Below, piece after piece: positions 8,371 through 17,100 of a stretch of 64,000 nucleotides of DNA (position 1 is the stretch's first letter; every line of letters begins with the position of its first letter). The position numbers were made by a program, and so were the translations under genes. The DNA is from SOJA01 sp964598485 (lineage in GTDB: Archaea; Thermoproteota; Bathyarchaeia; Bathyarchaeales; Bathycorpusculaceae): the NCBI GenBank assembly GCA_964598485.1, contig CAZRCD010000002.1, positions 62,001 to 126,000 of the forward strand, read 5' to 3'. The notes under the pieces were generated by a model. That model was not told the DNA's origin. It searched no databases and saw nothing but the letters and a program-made list of their open reading frames with translations.

Positions 8371-9764
8371 GCGAGCCTAAACCCAAGATTAAGAAAGAAG
8401 CAGTTCCCATGCCCAAACAAGACCCAAAAGAACGAGGGCACAACTTCAACGAAGTAGCACTAGGCTACACAGAGGAGCAAGCCGTGGCAGAAGCTGAAAG
8501 ATGCCTACAATGCGCAAAGGCTCCATGCGTACAGGGATGCCCAGTGGAGGTAGATATCCCAGCATTCATACAACTTGTGAGAGAACGCAAATTTGGCGAA
8601 GCGATAAGGAAGGTTAAGGAGAAAAATAGTCTTCCCGCCATCTGCGGCAGGGTATGCCCACAAGAACAACAGTGCCAAGCGAGTTGCACTATGGGAAAAA
8701 TAGGTGACCCAATTTCCGTTGGAAGACTAGAACGATTTTTGGCCGACTGGGAAAGAAAACGAGGCTATGAAACTCCACAAAAACCAGATTCCACTGGCAA
8801 GAAAGTGGCAATCGTCGGTGCAGGTCCAGCGGGCTTGACGGCGGCAGCAGATCTAGCCAAACTCGGACACGAAGCCATAGTTTTTGAGGCTTTGCACAAA
8901 CCTGGCGGTGTTCTCATATATGGGATTCCAGAGTTTCGGTTACCAAAGAAAATTGTTGAAGCCGAAGCCAAGTACATAGAAAAGTTAGGTACCACACTAA
9001 GAACGAATTCGTTGATTGGGAGATTGTACACTATTGGTGAGTTGCTTGAGCGGTTTGACGCGGTTTTCATAGGCACTGGTGCGGGGCTACCGCGTTTTAT
9101 GCGCGTACCGGGGCAAAACTTGTGTGGGATTTACTCGGCTAACGAGTTTTTGATTCGTGTTAACTTGATGAAGGCTTATGATTTTCCGAAGTCTGATACG
9201 CCGATTTTTGTTGGGGAAAAGGTGACCGTTATTGGAGGTGGCAATGTGGCTATGGACTCGGCTAGATGCGCCTTAAGATTGGGAGCAAAAGAGGTGAAGA
9301 TTGTGTATCGGAGGAGTCGGCAGGAGATGCCTGCTAGGGCTGAAGAGATTGAGAACGCTGAAGAGGAAGGCATAGCCTTTGAGTTTCTCACAAACCCGAA
9401 AAAGTTCATAGGCAATGAAAGGGGCTGGGTTAAGGCAATTGAGTGCATAAGGATGCGTTTGGGAGAACCGGACGCAAGTGGGAGGAGAAGACCCATACCC
9501 ATCGAAGGCTCAGAATTCATAATGGATGTGAACACGGTTATCATTGCTATTGGTGGGACGCCTAACCCAATAATTCAACAGACGACCAAAGGCTTAGAAG
9601 TTACAAAACACGGCACAATAGTAGCTGATGAAAACGGAAAAACAAGCATCCAAGGCGTCTATGCAGGAGGAGACATAGTGACAGGCGCAGCAACAGTCAT
9701 ATCTGCCATGGGAGCAGGAAAAAAAGCAGCAAAAGCCATACACCAATACCTAACGAAAAAGTAG
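8367..9764 (+). CDS. nfnB: NfnB/GltD-like NADPH oxidoreductase large subunit
   Basis: 465 residues from a GTG inside a GTGA overlap with nfnA. The N-terminal cysteine clusters (CLQCAKAPCVQGCP; CGRVCPQEQQCQASC) bind two 4Fe-4S centres. The first FAD motif is VGAGPAGLTAAA (about 149-160), the NADPH motif is GGGNVAMDSARCALRLGA (about 289-306), and the C-terminal FAD contact is YAGGDIVTGAATVI. This is the glutamate-synthase small-subunit family; alone with NfnA it functions as an electron-bifurcating transhydrogenase rather than in glutamate synthesis. No large glutamate synthase subunit is present. It closes the 2.7-9.8 kb redox operon. Confidence 0.9.
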   Translation: MSEPKPKIKKEAVPMPKQDPKERGHNFNEVALGYTEEQAVAEAERCLQCAKAPCVQGCPVEVDIPAFIQLVRERKFGEAIRKVKEKNSLPAICGRVCPQEQQCQASCTMGKIGDPISVGRLERFLADWERKRGYETPQKPDSTGKKVAIVGAGPAGLTAAADLAKLGHEAIVFEALHKPGGVLIYGIPEFRLPKKIVEAEAKYIEKLGTTLRTNSLIGRLYTIGELLERFDAVFIGTGAGLPRFMRVPGQNLCGIYSANEFLIRVNLMKAYDFPKSDTPIFVGEKVTVIGGGNVAMDSARCALRLGAKEVKIVYRRSRQEMPARAEEIENAEEEGIAFEFLTNPKKFIGNERGWVKAIECIRMRLGEPDASGRRRPIPIEGSEFIMDVNTVIIAIGGTPNPIIQQTTKGLEVTKHGTIVADENGKTSIQGVYAGGDIVTGAATVISAMGAGKKAAKAIHQYLTKK

Positions 9765-9836
9765 ACTGCGCGCTAATATACATCTTACTATGGGGTTATC
9801 CTGTAGGCTTAATCGATTTCTTATGTTTGTCAGCAA

Positions 9837-10376
9837 CTACGTTCGGATGCGCTCTAATATTGTAAGCACCTCTGCATCTTCGGCTCTTTTCTTGAGATAT
9901 TTTTCGTCTAATTTGCCCTCCTGCCTAATTAATACACTTTTAACATCCTGTTCATCGATCACGCCTCGGTCGGGTCTAGCTAACTTGTTCACTATGAAAT
10001 CCTCTGGAGAAACAATCCATGCCTCAACATCAACATCCATTTTGACTTTCCTCCTTCTTCTAAGCGTTTCATCATCAAAAACAATTCCGTCTGGTTTACG
10101 CCATAATTCTATCTCTACCTTCTCTTTTTGATCAAGAACGACAATAACAGGGTTTAAGGGCGAATAGACAGTCGCTTCAAAATCTATCAGTCGCAGCCAA
10201 TCATGAAATTGGGTTAATTCTTCCTCAGTTCTTATTCCTACAGCCAAATCAAGATCAATAGTTGTCCTTATTCTTCCATAGAAAGGAAGAGCATAACCGC
10301 CGATTATCATATAGGGGATATTCTTATCCTCGAATAGTCCCACTAGCCTCTGAAGAGATCTTAATATTGTGAACAA
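9837..10376 (-). CDS. Nucleotidyltransferase-fold protein (DUF6036/AbiEii-like), possible toxin
   Basis: 179 residues. The segment YMIIGGYALPFYGRIRTTIDLDLAV (about 22-46; GG, then R..T.DLDL) is the signature of minimal nucleotidyltransferases, with the two metal-binding aspartates in DLDL. A later IELW strand may carry the third acid. The start overlaps the end of the HTH gene by 53 bases, so the two are translationally coupled. AbiEi/AbiEii and MNT/HEPN pairs share this architecture, so a toxin role is plausible but unproven. Confidence 0.75.
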   Translation of the reverse strand: MFTILRSLQRLVGLFEDKNIPYMIIGGYALPFYGRIRTTIDLDLAVGIRTEEELTQFHDWLRLIDFEATVYSPLNPVIVVLDQKEKVEIELWRKPDGIVFDDETLRRRRKVKMDVDVEAWIVSPEDFIVNKLARPDRGVIDEQDVKSVLIRQEGKLDEKYLKKRAEDAEVLTILERIRT

Positions 10377-10746
10377 TAGTGTTCAACTCCATGAAAAGTT
10401 TAAAGGGTGAATGTCCATTTGCAACAAGTCTCTCCGTGTACAGTGCGTCTTCTACCGCGTGTTCCAAATCTTCTCTTCGCGCTCTAAGCGGCTTCATTCT
10501 TAGTCTCCGATAAGCTTCAAGAAACTCATAACCAAGAGACGTGCACATCATAATCTTTTTGGGTCTCCCTCGTTTGGAATTGCGCGCGCTATTTTTCTGC
10601 AACTCTATGAGCCCTTCATCTTTCATCTGTTCCAACAAGGAGATAACGCGTGAGGGTTTCCATCTTAACTTCTGGATTAATTCTCTTACACCGTGTTCGG
10701 TTTGTGCAACGACATTAAGCATTTGGACTCTTTCGTCTAGAGACAA
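10324..10746 (-). CDS. Winged-helix DNA-binding protein, probable partner of the nucleotidyltransferase
   Basis: 140 residues from a TTG. A helix-turn-helix is visible in the first 65 residues (GVRELIQKLRWKPSRVISLLEQMKDEGLIE), followed by a basic stretch NSKRGRPKK that resembles an AT-hook wing. The C-terminal half is helical and unassigned. It is the upstream gene of a two-gene unit with the nucleotidyltransferase and could be the antitoxin/autorepressor. It is divergent from mgtC, sharing the 10747-10811 promoter region. Confidence 0.7.
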   Translation of the reverse strand: MSLDERVQMLNVVAQTEHGVRELIQKLRWKPSRVISLLEQMKDEGLIELQKNSARNSKRGRPKKIMMCTSLGYEFLEAYRRLRMKPLRARREDLEHAVEDALYTERLVANGHSPFKLFMELNTIVHNIKISSEASGTIRG

Positions 10747-10780
10747 TTTTGTTTCCCCTTGGGTAACTTATTCTGGCACA

Positions 10781-10811
10781 ATTATTTAAATATACCGCAG
10801 AAAATCTGCAG
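10781..10811 (+). promoter_or_regulatory. TATA promoter for the MgtC gene
   Basis: ATTATTTAAATATA (10781-10794) is centred about 25 bases before the ATG at 10812, so transcription would start at or next to the ATG (leaderless). A short inverted repeat GCAGA-AAA-TCTGC follows. A second TATA-like TTTAAACATATATATA occurs inside the reading frame near 10875-10890. Confidence 0.5.
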
Positions 10812-11318
10812 ATGCCATTCTCCCTTTTTAGCAGAGATTTTGGTTATTCAAGCGTGTCGTTGTCGAGGTGCAGATTTAAACATATATATACGACTTTTAA
10901 CAAGACCACAATCATAAATCTTGAATTAGAACTGGTTGCCAGGTTGATTCTGGGTTTTGTACTCAGCGGACTTGTAGGTCTCGAAAGAGAAGTAAGCCTC
11001 AAACCAGCGGGTTTAAGAACTCACATCCTCGTCGGACTAGGCTCAGCCCTTCTTACGATTTTATCTTTACATGCCTTCCTAGGAGCAGATCCTTCCCGCG
11101 TAGCCGCTTCCATTATCGTTGGAATAGGCTTTCTCGGAGCCGGCACCATACTCAAAACTGAAGAAAAAATCATAGGACTAACAACAGCAGCAACCCTCTG
11201 GATCGTTGCCTCCATAGGCGTAGCCACCGGAGCAGGATTCTACGTACTAGCGATTGTTGCCACAACCCTTGCATTTCTCGTCCTAAAACTAGACATATTC
11301 CAGAGAGCACCTCGCTGA
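10812..11318 (+). CDS. mgtC: MgtC/SapB-family membrane protein
   Basis: 168 residues. From about residue 38 it matches the MgtC N-terminal membrane domain: ELVARLILGFVLSGLVGLERE, KPAGLRTHILVGLGSALLTILS, GIGFLGAGTI and LTTAATLWIVASIGVATGAGFY, giving about four or five membrane helices. The C-terminal cytosolic domain of longer members is absent. The first 36 residues lie outside the family and no in-frame ATG, GTG or TTG sits right before the domain, so the ATG at 10812 is kept. MgtC proteins affect Mg homeostasis or membrane ATPase activity; the role here is unknown. Confidence 0.8.
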   Translation: MPFSLFSRDFGYSSVSLSRCRFKHIYTTFNKTTIINLELELVARLILGFVLSGLVGLEREVSLKPAGLRTHILVGLGSALLTILSLHAFLGADPSRVAASIIVGIGFLGAGTILKTEEKIIGLTTAATLWIVASIGVATGAGFYVLAIVATTLAFLVLKLDIFQRAPR

Positions 11319-11336
11319 TTCCCGGCTAAGCTTCAA

Positions 11337-12062
11337 TCATGCTTTCAGCTTTTCTATCTCTCCTAGTTTCTTACTGAATTGCGTCGCCAATAACTTGTTT
11401 ACATCTCCTATGGCTTCTTCAAGTTCAGCATCAAACGGTGTGTCTCCCCAGAACTTTATGCCTCTGCCTTCGATTTGTTGCTGAATAAACCGAGATTCCT
11501 TCATCTTCATGTTTTCAACAACACCCATTATGGGAATTCCCAACTCTGAAAGCAAATCTATCAGTTTTCTAACAGTTTCGAAAGCCAGCCGAGAAGGCGT
11601 AGTAATTACGACAAATTCTATTCTCTTGACGAGTCTGATGACGTCTAAAGTTGCGTCGCTTATTCCAGGAGGCATGTCTACTATCAAGAAATCCAAGTTG
11701 TTCCACCTTGTTATCGCAAGCAATTCTATCAATGCATTTGAAACGTCCACGCCTCTCAATGGAGAGGCATACTCGCCTGAATAGTAAACTATTGACATAT
11801 ACTTTAAACCATAAACCTGCGGCGGAATTATACCCTTTTCCTCCCTCGGCTGCAAACCTTCAACGCCCAAAATAACATGTGTCGACGGACTTGTAAAATC
11901 CAAGTCGAAAAGACCCACTTTATAGCCTCTCCTCGCCAGTGTTAAAGCCAATGTAGACGCGATTAGGCTCTTACCCACGCCACCTTTACCACTTGAAACA
12001 GCGACTATTCTGTTTACCCCTTTCAGTCTCTCCTCAATTATGCCTATTCTCGGGTCACCCAT
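11337..12062 (-). CDS. hypB: Mrp/MinD-type HypB ATPase for hydrogenase nickel insertion
   Basis: 241 residues. The deviant Walker A SSGKGGVGKS is at about 23-32, FDLD and VDMPPG follow as switch and Walker B motifs. There is not one cysteine in the protein, so it lacks the CxxC that Mrp/Nbp35/ApbC iron-sulfur carriers use. It starts one base after hypA stops. In Thermococcus kodakarensis, HypA works with exactly this Mrp/MinD-type ATPase instead of the bacterial G-protein HypB, so I assign the same role: ATP-dependent Ni loading of HypA. A generic ParA/Mrp function remains possible. Confidence 0.8.
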   Translation of the reverse strand: MGDPRIGIIEERLKGVNRIVAVSSGKGGVGKSLIASTLALTLARRGYKVGLFDLDFTSPSTHVILGVEGLQPREEKGIIPPQVYGLKYMSIVYYSGEYASPLRGVDVSNALIELLAITRWNNLDFLIVDMPPGISDATLDVIRLVKRIEFVVITTPSRLAFETVRKLIDLLSELGIPIMGVVENMKMKESRFIQQQIEGRGIKFWGDTPFDAELEEAIGDVNKLLATQFSKKLGEIEKLKA

Positions 12063-12063
12063 G

Positions 12064-12462
12064 CTATTTCAACCCCCTCACGCTTTCAAGCCAAATCCCA
12101 CGTCCCTTCAAAATCTCGAAGTCTGGACTGCCACATTTTGGGCATTTAATGTATGTGTGGGCGATTTCTGGAACGAAATGTATGGCTTCTGCTACTTCTT
12201 CGTTTATTTTCTCTTTTCTGAAAATCCATTCATGTGTGCAAACTCTGCACTTGAGTTCTGCCTTTACTGTTTTTATGCGGAATTTTACGTTTTTGAATTT
12301 CAGAGTTTTAAGCTGTGACAGCGCAAACTCTAAAATATCCAGTTCTATTTGCTGCAGTTCACCAACCTTTATTTCCACTTCTGCAATTTCTTTCAAGCCT
12401 TCCTTTTCTGCAATTTGAGAAACCGTGGAAATTACTGCTTCAGCCAAAGCCCATTCGTGCAT
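12064..12462 (-). CDS. hypA: HypA nickel metallochaperone
   Basis: 132 residues. The N-terminus MHEW supplies the conserved His2/Glu3 nickel site; MHEW is the form seen in Thermococcales. Two CxxC pairs (CRVC near 72-75, CPKC near 108-111) make the zinc site, and the long loop between them is the archaeal form. It delivers Ni to [NiFe]-hydrogenase large subunits, of which this window encodes two. It is upstream of hypB in a two-gene operon and divergent from hypE across about 96 bases. Confidence 0.95.
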   Translation of the reverse strand: MHEWALAEAVISTVSQIAEKEGLKEIAEVEIKVGELQQIELDILEFALSQLKTLKFKNVKFRIKTVKAELKCRVCTHEWIFRKEKINEEVAEAIHFVPEIAHTYIKCPKCGSPDFEILKGRGIWLESVRGLK

Positions 12463-12558
12463 AATGAAAGCCTAAGTTAAAACCTATTTAAGAATAGCGT
12501 TAAAAGGAAAGAGATTCAAGAAAGAACGCTTGTTATTATCCACAAGTGGTGAAAACAA

Positions 12559-13626
12559 TTGAATGCCAAAAATGAATGCATCACGATGTTGCACGGCGCA
12601 GGAGGAACAGTCATGCACAGTCTAGTAAAAAAATACATTGTGAAACATTTTCGTGCTACAGCTAACGTTGAAGTGCCGCTTGAGGCTTTGGATGATGCAG
12701 CCGTTGTGAACGGCATTGTTTTAAAGAGTGATTCGCATGCTGTTAAGCCGATTTTCTTTCCAGGTGGAGACATTGGACGCATAGCTGTGGCTGGTACCGT
12801 AAATGACATTGCAGTTTTAGGTGCTGAACCCTATGCTTTAGCTTGTGGTTTTGTTTTAGAAGAGGGTTTGCTCCTAACTGATTTTGAACGTATTTTAGCC
12901 AGCATGCAGCGGACATGCCTTGAAGCTAAAGTGAGTATCATCACTGGCGACACAAAGGTTGTTGAGAAAGGAAGTTTAGGCGGCTGCGTCATAAACACCT
13001 CTGGAATTGGCAGAAGAAATGCTGCTTTAGAAAAGAATCTTAGCGTTGTTAAACAGTTCAGAAGCAATTTTGAAGCCCGCTGGATTCTAGACTCAAACTT
13101 GAGAGCTGGAGACAAAATACTATTGTCCGGCACGATTGGCGACCACGGCTTAGCTGTTTTGTCTGCACAGGAAGGACTAAGCTTCGGAAGCGGCATAAAA
13201 TCAGATGTTAAACCATTAAACCGCATAATTCAACGTTCACTCGGGGAAGTCGGCGGGATAGTTGCTATGAAAGACCCAACAAGAGGCGGTTTGGCAGACG
13301 CTCTAAACGAGTTTAGCGAAAAATCAGATGTAGGCATATTAGTTTACGAGGATAAGATTCCAGTTAGAAAGGATGTGCAAGCAGCTTGCGAAATGTTGGG
13401 CTTAGATCCGCTTGAAATTGGAAATGAAGGTAAAGTTGTCATGGGTGTAGTGAGGGAAAAGGCTGAAGAAGTTCTGCGACTTTTGAGAGCAAACGAAGAG
13501 GGGAGAGAAGCGGAAATAATCGGTGAAGCAACAGCAGATTTCACAGGTGTAGCCATGCAGACAGTAGTAGGTGGAAAAAGAATAATAAGCAGACCAGTAG
13601 GAGATCCAGTGCCAAGAATATGTTAG
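12559..13626 (+). CDS. hypE: HypE, thiocarboxamide dehydratase for hydrogenase CN ligands
   Basis: 355 residues from a TTG with GTGGTGA upstream. It is a PurM/AIR-synthase-like ATPase: LHGAGG near the N-terminus, GNDIAV-like GTVNDIAVLGAEP (about 75-87), GDTKVV and KDPTRGGLADALNE. It ends VPRIC, the C-terminal cysteine that HypF carbamoylates and HypE dehydrates to thiocyanate. Together with HypF, C and D it builds the Fe(CN)2CO centre. It is a single gene divergent from hypAB. Confidence 0.96.
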   Translation: MNAKNECITMLHGAGGTVMHSLVKKYIVKHFRATANVEVPLEALDDAAVVNGIVLKSDSHAVKPIFFPGGDIGRIAVAGTVNDIAVLGAEPYALACGFVLEEGLLLTDFERILASMQRTCLEAKVSIITGDTKVVEKGSLGGCVINTSGIGRRNAALEKNLSVVKQFRSNFEARWILDSNLRAGDKILLSGTIGDHGLAVLSAQEGLSFGSGIKSDVKPLNRIIQRSLGEVGGIVAMKDPTRGGLADALNEFSEKSDVGILVYEDKIPVRKDVQAACEMLGLDPLEIGNEGKVVMGVVREKAEEVLRLLRANEEGREAEIIGEATADFTGVAMQTVVGGKRIISRPVGDPVPRIC

Positions 13627-13754
13627 CTTTTACGTGAATACGGCTAGGCAACCTGCTCGCTCACACTTGCCCCCAGAAATGACTGGGGAACTATAGAAAA
13701 AATAGTAGAGGAACAGCGCTTTATTGCACTTCAAGCTTTTTCTGAAATGTTCGA

Positions 13755-15392
13755 TTAAGCCGTCAGTTTTGTTATTTTTTGGTTGAACACTTTTCTTAGC
13801 AGTGAGATTGGCAAGTATCCGTTTGCCGTGATAGTGTCGTGGAAGGATTTCTCGGTGTATTCCATTCCCATTTTCTGTTTTACTTCTTCTCGCAACTGCA
13901 GGATCAAGTGTTTGCCTAGTAAGTATGAAAGCGCGTAGCTGGGTGTTTGCGTGTAGCGTCTTACCTCTGCAGTGGCGGCTTCTTTTGACATTCCAGCTTC
14001 CTTCATCAACATTTCAATAGCTTCGTCAACACCCATCTCACCTCGTGACAGTTTTACGTCTACGATTATTCTCACGGCGCGCCAGATTACGTCGTTGATC
14101 TGTATCAGTTTCGATTCTAAGCTTGTTACGTAACCGCGTTCCAGCATCATTTGCTCACAGTAGTGAGCCCAGCCCTCAACTGTCTCTGTTCCGTCAGCAA
14201 GTATGTGTATTAGAGAGCTTCTGTTTGAGATTGACCCTTGGAGGAAATGTCCTGGAAATGCTTCGTGAACAGCAGTGTTCCGAATGCTTGCGTAGTTCAG
14301 GTGACTACCTAGGTTTGCAATGTCTCTTGGTCGGGTAACCACGTAGATGCCTATCATTGGCTTGTCAAATCTCGACGGCATCGACATGGCCGCGAACGGA
14401 ATGAGGGGTGCCAAGAAAGCTGGAGTTTCCTCAACAATCAGCTTGTCTCCCTCATAAACCGTGGCAATGCCGTTTTTAATGATGAATTGTTTTGCTTCTT
14501 CCATTGCCTTTCTTGTCGCGTTCAAGGCTTCTTCAAAGGTTTTAGGAGCGTTCTGTTCAATCATTTTCATAACTTCTTCGACGCTTTTGTCTGGTGCAAT
14601 TTGTGCAGCTATGCGTGTTCTTTCCTCCTTCAACTCCTTGAGATATTTGACGCCGAGTTGATAGATTTCTTCCGAGGTCATTCCGAGGCCACGTAGCTGA
14701 ATTAGTTTCTCGAATTTATCCTTGCCTAGAGCCCAGTTCTCAGTTGTCTTTGGCTTAAGGCTTTCCAGCCACTGCATATGCTCTTGAAAAGGTTGCATCA
14801 AATCAGTCGAGGTTTTCACTAGTCTTCCGTGAAGTTCTTCAGGAATCTTGCCTTTCGTTGATACAGCAATGAACTGGAATAGTCCGGGTATCTGTTTTGC
14901 TGATTCGATGGCGACTTCGGTCCACAGCTTTACAGGTTTGGAATTTTCGAATCTTGATTGGAACTCCTTCAGGTATTTTGGGAGTTTTTCTAGTCTTGCT
15001 ATGATGGAGTCGATTCGCTTCTCTAGAGGTGCATAGTCTTTAGTGATCATGTTAAAGAAGACGCCGCCAACTTCCTGGAAGGCGTCTGGGTTCAGTTCGT
15101 GCATACGGCGTTCGTGAAAATCGAATTTGCCCATTTCGAGAGCCTTCTCTATTACTTGCCAGTCTATCCTGTTAGCATCGTTCAAATCTTCGTAGTCTAT
15201 TGTTTCTTTCATGCGTTTAGTAGCTTCTTCAAGCAGTTTCAGGTTTCCAAGCACGTGTGCAGTGTCGCCTTTTGGAAGCAAATGGTCGTAGGGGTCGTGG
15301 AGACCCAAGTAACTCGCGAAGTGAGGGTTCTTTTCGAAGAATTTGTTGAACATTTCTTTTTCGAGTTCCTCGAATTTTTCGTTTGCATTCAA
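13755..15392 (-). CDS. DUF885-family putative metallopeptidase
   Basis: 545 residues. The family's zinc motif HEAFPGHFLQ is at about 381-390, and the second signature EGWAHYCEQMM follows about 25 residues later, giving the third ligand glutamate. The rest is mostly helical, as in M3-like gluzincins. No signal peptide is seen, so it is likely cytosolic. Substrates for this family are poorly known. It is transcribed toward hypE and shows no operon link. Confidence 0.85.
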   Translation of the reverse strand: MNANEKFEELEKEMFNKFFEKNPHFASYLGLHDPYDHLLPKGDTAHVLGNLKLLEEATKRMKETIDYEDLNDANRIDWQVIEKALEMGKFDFHERRMHELNPDAFQEVGGVFFNMITKDYAPLEKRIDSIIARLEKLPKYLKEFQSRFENSKPVKLWTEVAIESAKQIPGLFQFIAVSTKGKIPEELHGRLVKTSTDLMQPFQEHMQWLESLKPKTTENWALGKDKFEKLIQLRGLGMTSEEIYQLGVKYLKELKEERTRIAAQIAPDKSVEEVMKMIEQNAPKTFEEALNATRKAMEEAKQFIIKNGIATVYEGDKLIVEETPAFLAPLIPFAAMSMPSRFDKPMIGIYVVTRPRDIANLGSHLNYASIRNTAVHEAFPGHFLQGSISNRSSLIHILADGTETVEGWAHYCEQMMLERGYVTSLESKLIQINDVIWRAVRIIVDVKLSRGEMGVDEAIEMLMKEAGMSKEAATAEVRRYTQTPSYALSYLLGKHLILQLREEVKQKMGMEYTEKSFHDTITANGYLPISLLRKVFNQKITKLTA

Positions 15393-15479
15393 GTTTTTTC
15401 ACCTTTGCCACAATAAAAGACGTTTTCGTAATTAAGCTTTGATTTTCATAAAACTGATGCGCATGTTTTGGAGGGGCAA

Positions 15480-15488
15480 GTTTATAAG
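15480..15488 (+). promoter_or_regulatory. TATA box for the small zinc-ribbon gene
   Basis: GTTTATAAG-like sequence about 75 bases upstream of the ATG at 15561, with a GGAGATG ribosome site at 15545-15551. Confidence 0.45.
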
Positions 15489-15560
15489 AGACTATTATGG
15501 AATAGCTTCGTTGTGCAATAAACCGTTTTGCACATGAAATGCAAGGAGATGAAGTAGTAT

Positions 15561-15701
15561 ATGTCTGATAGAACGATGTACAAGGCAGTCTGTGCTGATT
15601 GTGGGAAGGAATGTGAAGTTCCATTCAAGCCTGACCCAAGTAGGCCTGTTTACTGTCGAGAATGTTGGCAAAAAAGAAGACCCCCAAGAAGAAGATATTA
15701 G
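15561..15701 (+). CDS. 46-residue zinc-ribbon protein (CADC...YCRECW)
   Basis: The ATG at 15561 is preceded by AAGGAGATG and opens 46 codons ending in TAG. The protein has CADCGKEC (11-18) and CRECW (32-36), a four-cysteine zinc site, then the basic tail KRRPPRRRY. The same compact family is widespread in archaea and candidate-phylum bacteria as a CxxC...YCRxC zinc-ribbon protein of unknown function. The basic tail suggests nucleic-acid binding (inference). It is short enough to be missed by length cut-offs. Confidence 0.8.
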   Translation: MSDRTMYKAVCADCGKECEVPFKPDPSRPVYCRECWQKRRPPRRRY

Positions 15702-16010
15702 TTCAAGCTAACATCTTTTACCATAAAAAACATTTTTTCCATGTTTTTTTATCCTAGTGAAAACAAGTTAAAGAATATGCTAGTCTGCTTTTTAACCAAA
15801 ACCCAATACATGTTTTACGACTACCTACTGATTGAGCGTTAAGAGGAGCATAGTTTGTATTTCTCAGTCTAGAAAATTGAAAGGTGGTCTCGTGTGAACT
15901 TGTGTTTCTTGGTAGTAGCGGTGCGATTCAAGTGCCATCTTTTCACTGTTCCTGTGAGGTTCGTGAGACCACTAAGCCGAGGATACCCGTTCACCATTGC
16001 CAAAAACGTG
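15702..16010 (+). ncRNA. Intergenic region with a candidate structured RNA at 15883-15973
   Basis: No gene is seen in this 309-base gap between convergent genes. GGTGGTCTCGTG (15883-15894) can pair with CGTGAGACCACT (15962-15973) to form a 12-bp helix closing a 67-base interior. Three of the pairs are G-U on the plus strand and would be A-C mismatches on the minus strand, which points to a plus-strand transcript. It does not fold as a tRNA by eye. It may be a stand-alone small RNA or a two-way transcription stop. No convincing promoter was found. Confidence 0.3.
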
Positions 16011-17096
16011 CTAAGTGAGTTTTGAAGCTTTTGCCCATATTTGGCATGTCCCTTCACTGCTCACCATGCATGGACCTACAGGTTTCTGCGGAGTGCATGC
16101 CTTCATGAATAATGGACATTCTGTCGGCTTGATCTTTCCAATAATTACAAGATGACATTTACAGCCTGGCTGTATGTCCACACCATCTTCCACTTTTACG
16201 CCATACTTCAAATGTGCATCAAACGTTTCGTATTCCTCCCGAAGCTCAAGAGTTGAAGATGGAATTGTGCCGAGTCCACGCCAGTTGCCATCCACCACTT
16301 CCAAAACTTTTTTCATCAATTCCTGAGCCTTAACATTACCTTCCTGACGAACAGCCCGTACATACTCGTTTTCTAAGCGTGGTTTACCTTCGCTTAGTTG
16401 TTTCAATATCATGTAAACTCCGAACAAAATGTCTAACGGTTCAAAACCAGCAACAACAGTCGGCATACCATAAAGCTCTGGAAAAACCTTGTAAGGCTTA
16501 ACCCCAATAATAGTGCTAACATGACCCGGCGCAACAAAACCGTTCAAACTTAAGTCTTTCATCTCCACCAGAAGTCTCATGGCTGGAGGAATAAGGCGAT
16601 GAGAAACCAGAAAGCTGATATTTTCAGGTGGCTTTTTCACAACTTCAACCGCTGTGGAAGGCGCTGTCGTTTCAAAACCAACAGCGAAAAAAACAAACTC
16701 CTTATCCTTTTCTTTTTCAGCCATTTTAACCGCGTCACCCACACCATAAACAACACGGATATCAGCACCTTCGGCTTTGGCATCTAGAAGAGACATTTTA
16801 GAGCCTGGAACACGCAAAACATCACCAAAACACGCAACAACCATACCTTTCAACGCTAACTGTATAGCCTCGTCAAACTCTGACGCTGGTACAATGCAAA
16901 CTGGACATCCCGGTCCAGCTATAACCTCCACATTAGAAGGCAAAAGACTGCGCAACCCAAAATGAGTAATAGTCCACTCATGAGTACCACAAACATGACA
17001 AATCTTAACCGTCTCTTGTTTCGATGCAAGCCTACGTATTTTTTCAACAACACGTTTCGCTAAAGCCGCATCCCTAAACCTCAAACTTTCAACCAT
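16011..17096 (-). CDS. hypD: HypD, iron-sulfur scaffold for the Fe(CN)2CO group
   Basis: 361 residues. It has the family motifs CHVCGTHEW (about 34-42) and GPGCPVCIVP (about 63-72), GFETTAPS, and the C-terminal cluster cysteines CKCHLV, CPLF and CMVSSEGTCQIW. HypD holds a 4Fe-4S cluster and with HypC assembles the diatomic ligands on iron. It is the last gene of hypF-hypC-hypD and starts 4 bases after hypC stops. Confidence 0.96.
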   Translation of the reverse strand: MVESLRFRDAALAKRVVEKIRRLASKQETVKICHVCGTHEWTITHFGLRSLLPSNVEVIAGPGCPVCIVPASEFDEAIQLALKGMVVACFGDVLRVPGSKMSLLDAKAEGADIRVVYGVGDAVKMAEKEKDKEFVFFAVGFETTAPSTAVEVVKKPPENISFLVSHRLIPPAMRLLVEMKDLSLNGFVAPGHVSTIIGVKPYKVFPELYGMPTVVAGFEPLDILFGVYMILKQLSEGKPRLENEYVRAVRQEGNVKAQELMKKVLEVVDGNWRGLGTIPSSTLELREEYETFDAHLKYGVKVEDGVDIQPGCKCHLVIIGKIKPTECPLFMKACTPQKPVGPCMVSSEGTCQIWAKASKLT

Positions 17097-17100
17097 CAGC

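Noticed and set aside
15883..15973. tRNA-like element
   Set aside because: The ends pair like an acceptor stem and a GTTCG is present, but no anticodon arm or T-arm of correct length can be drawn.
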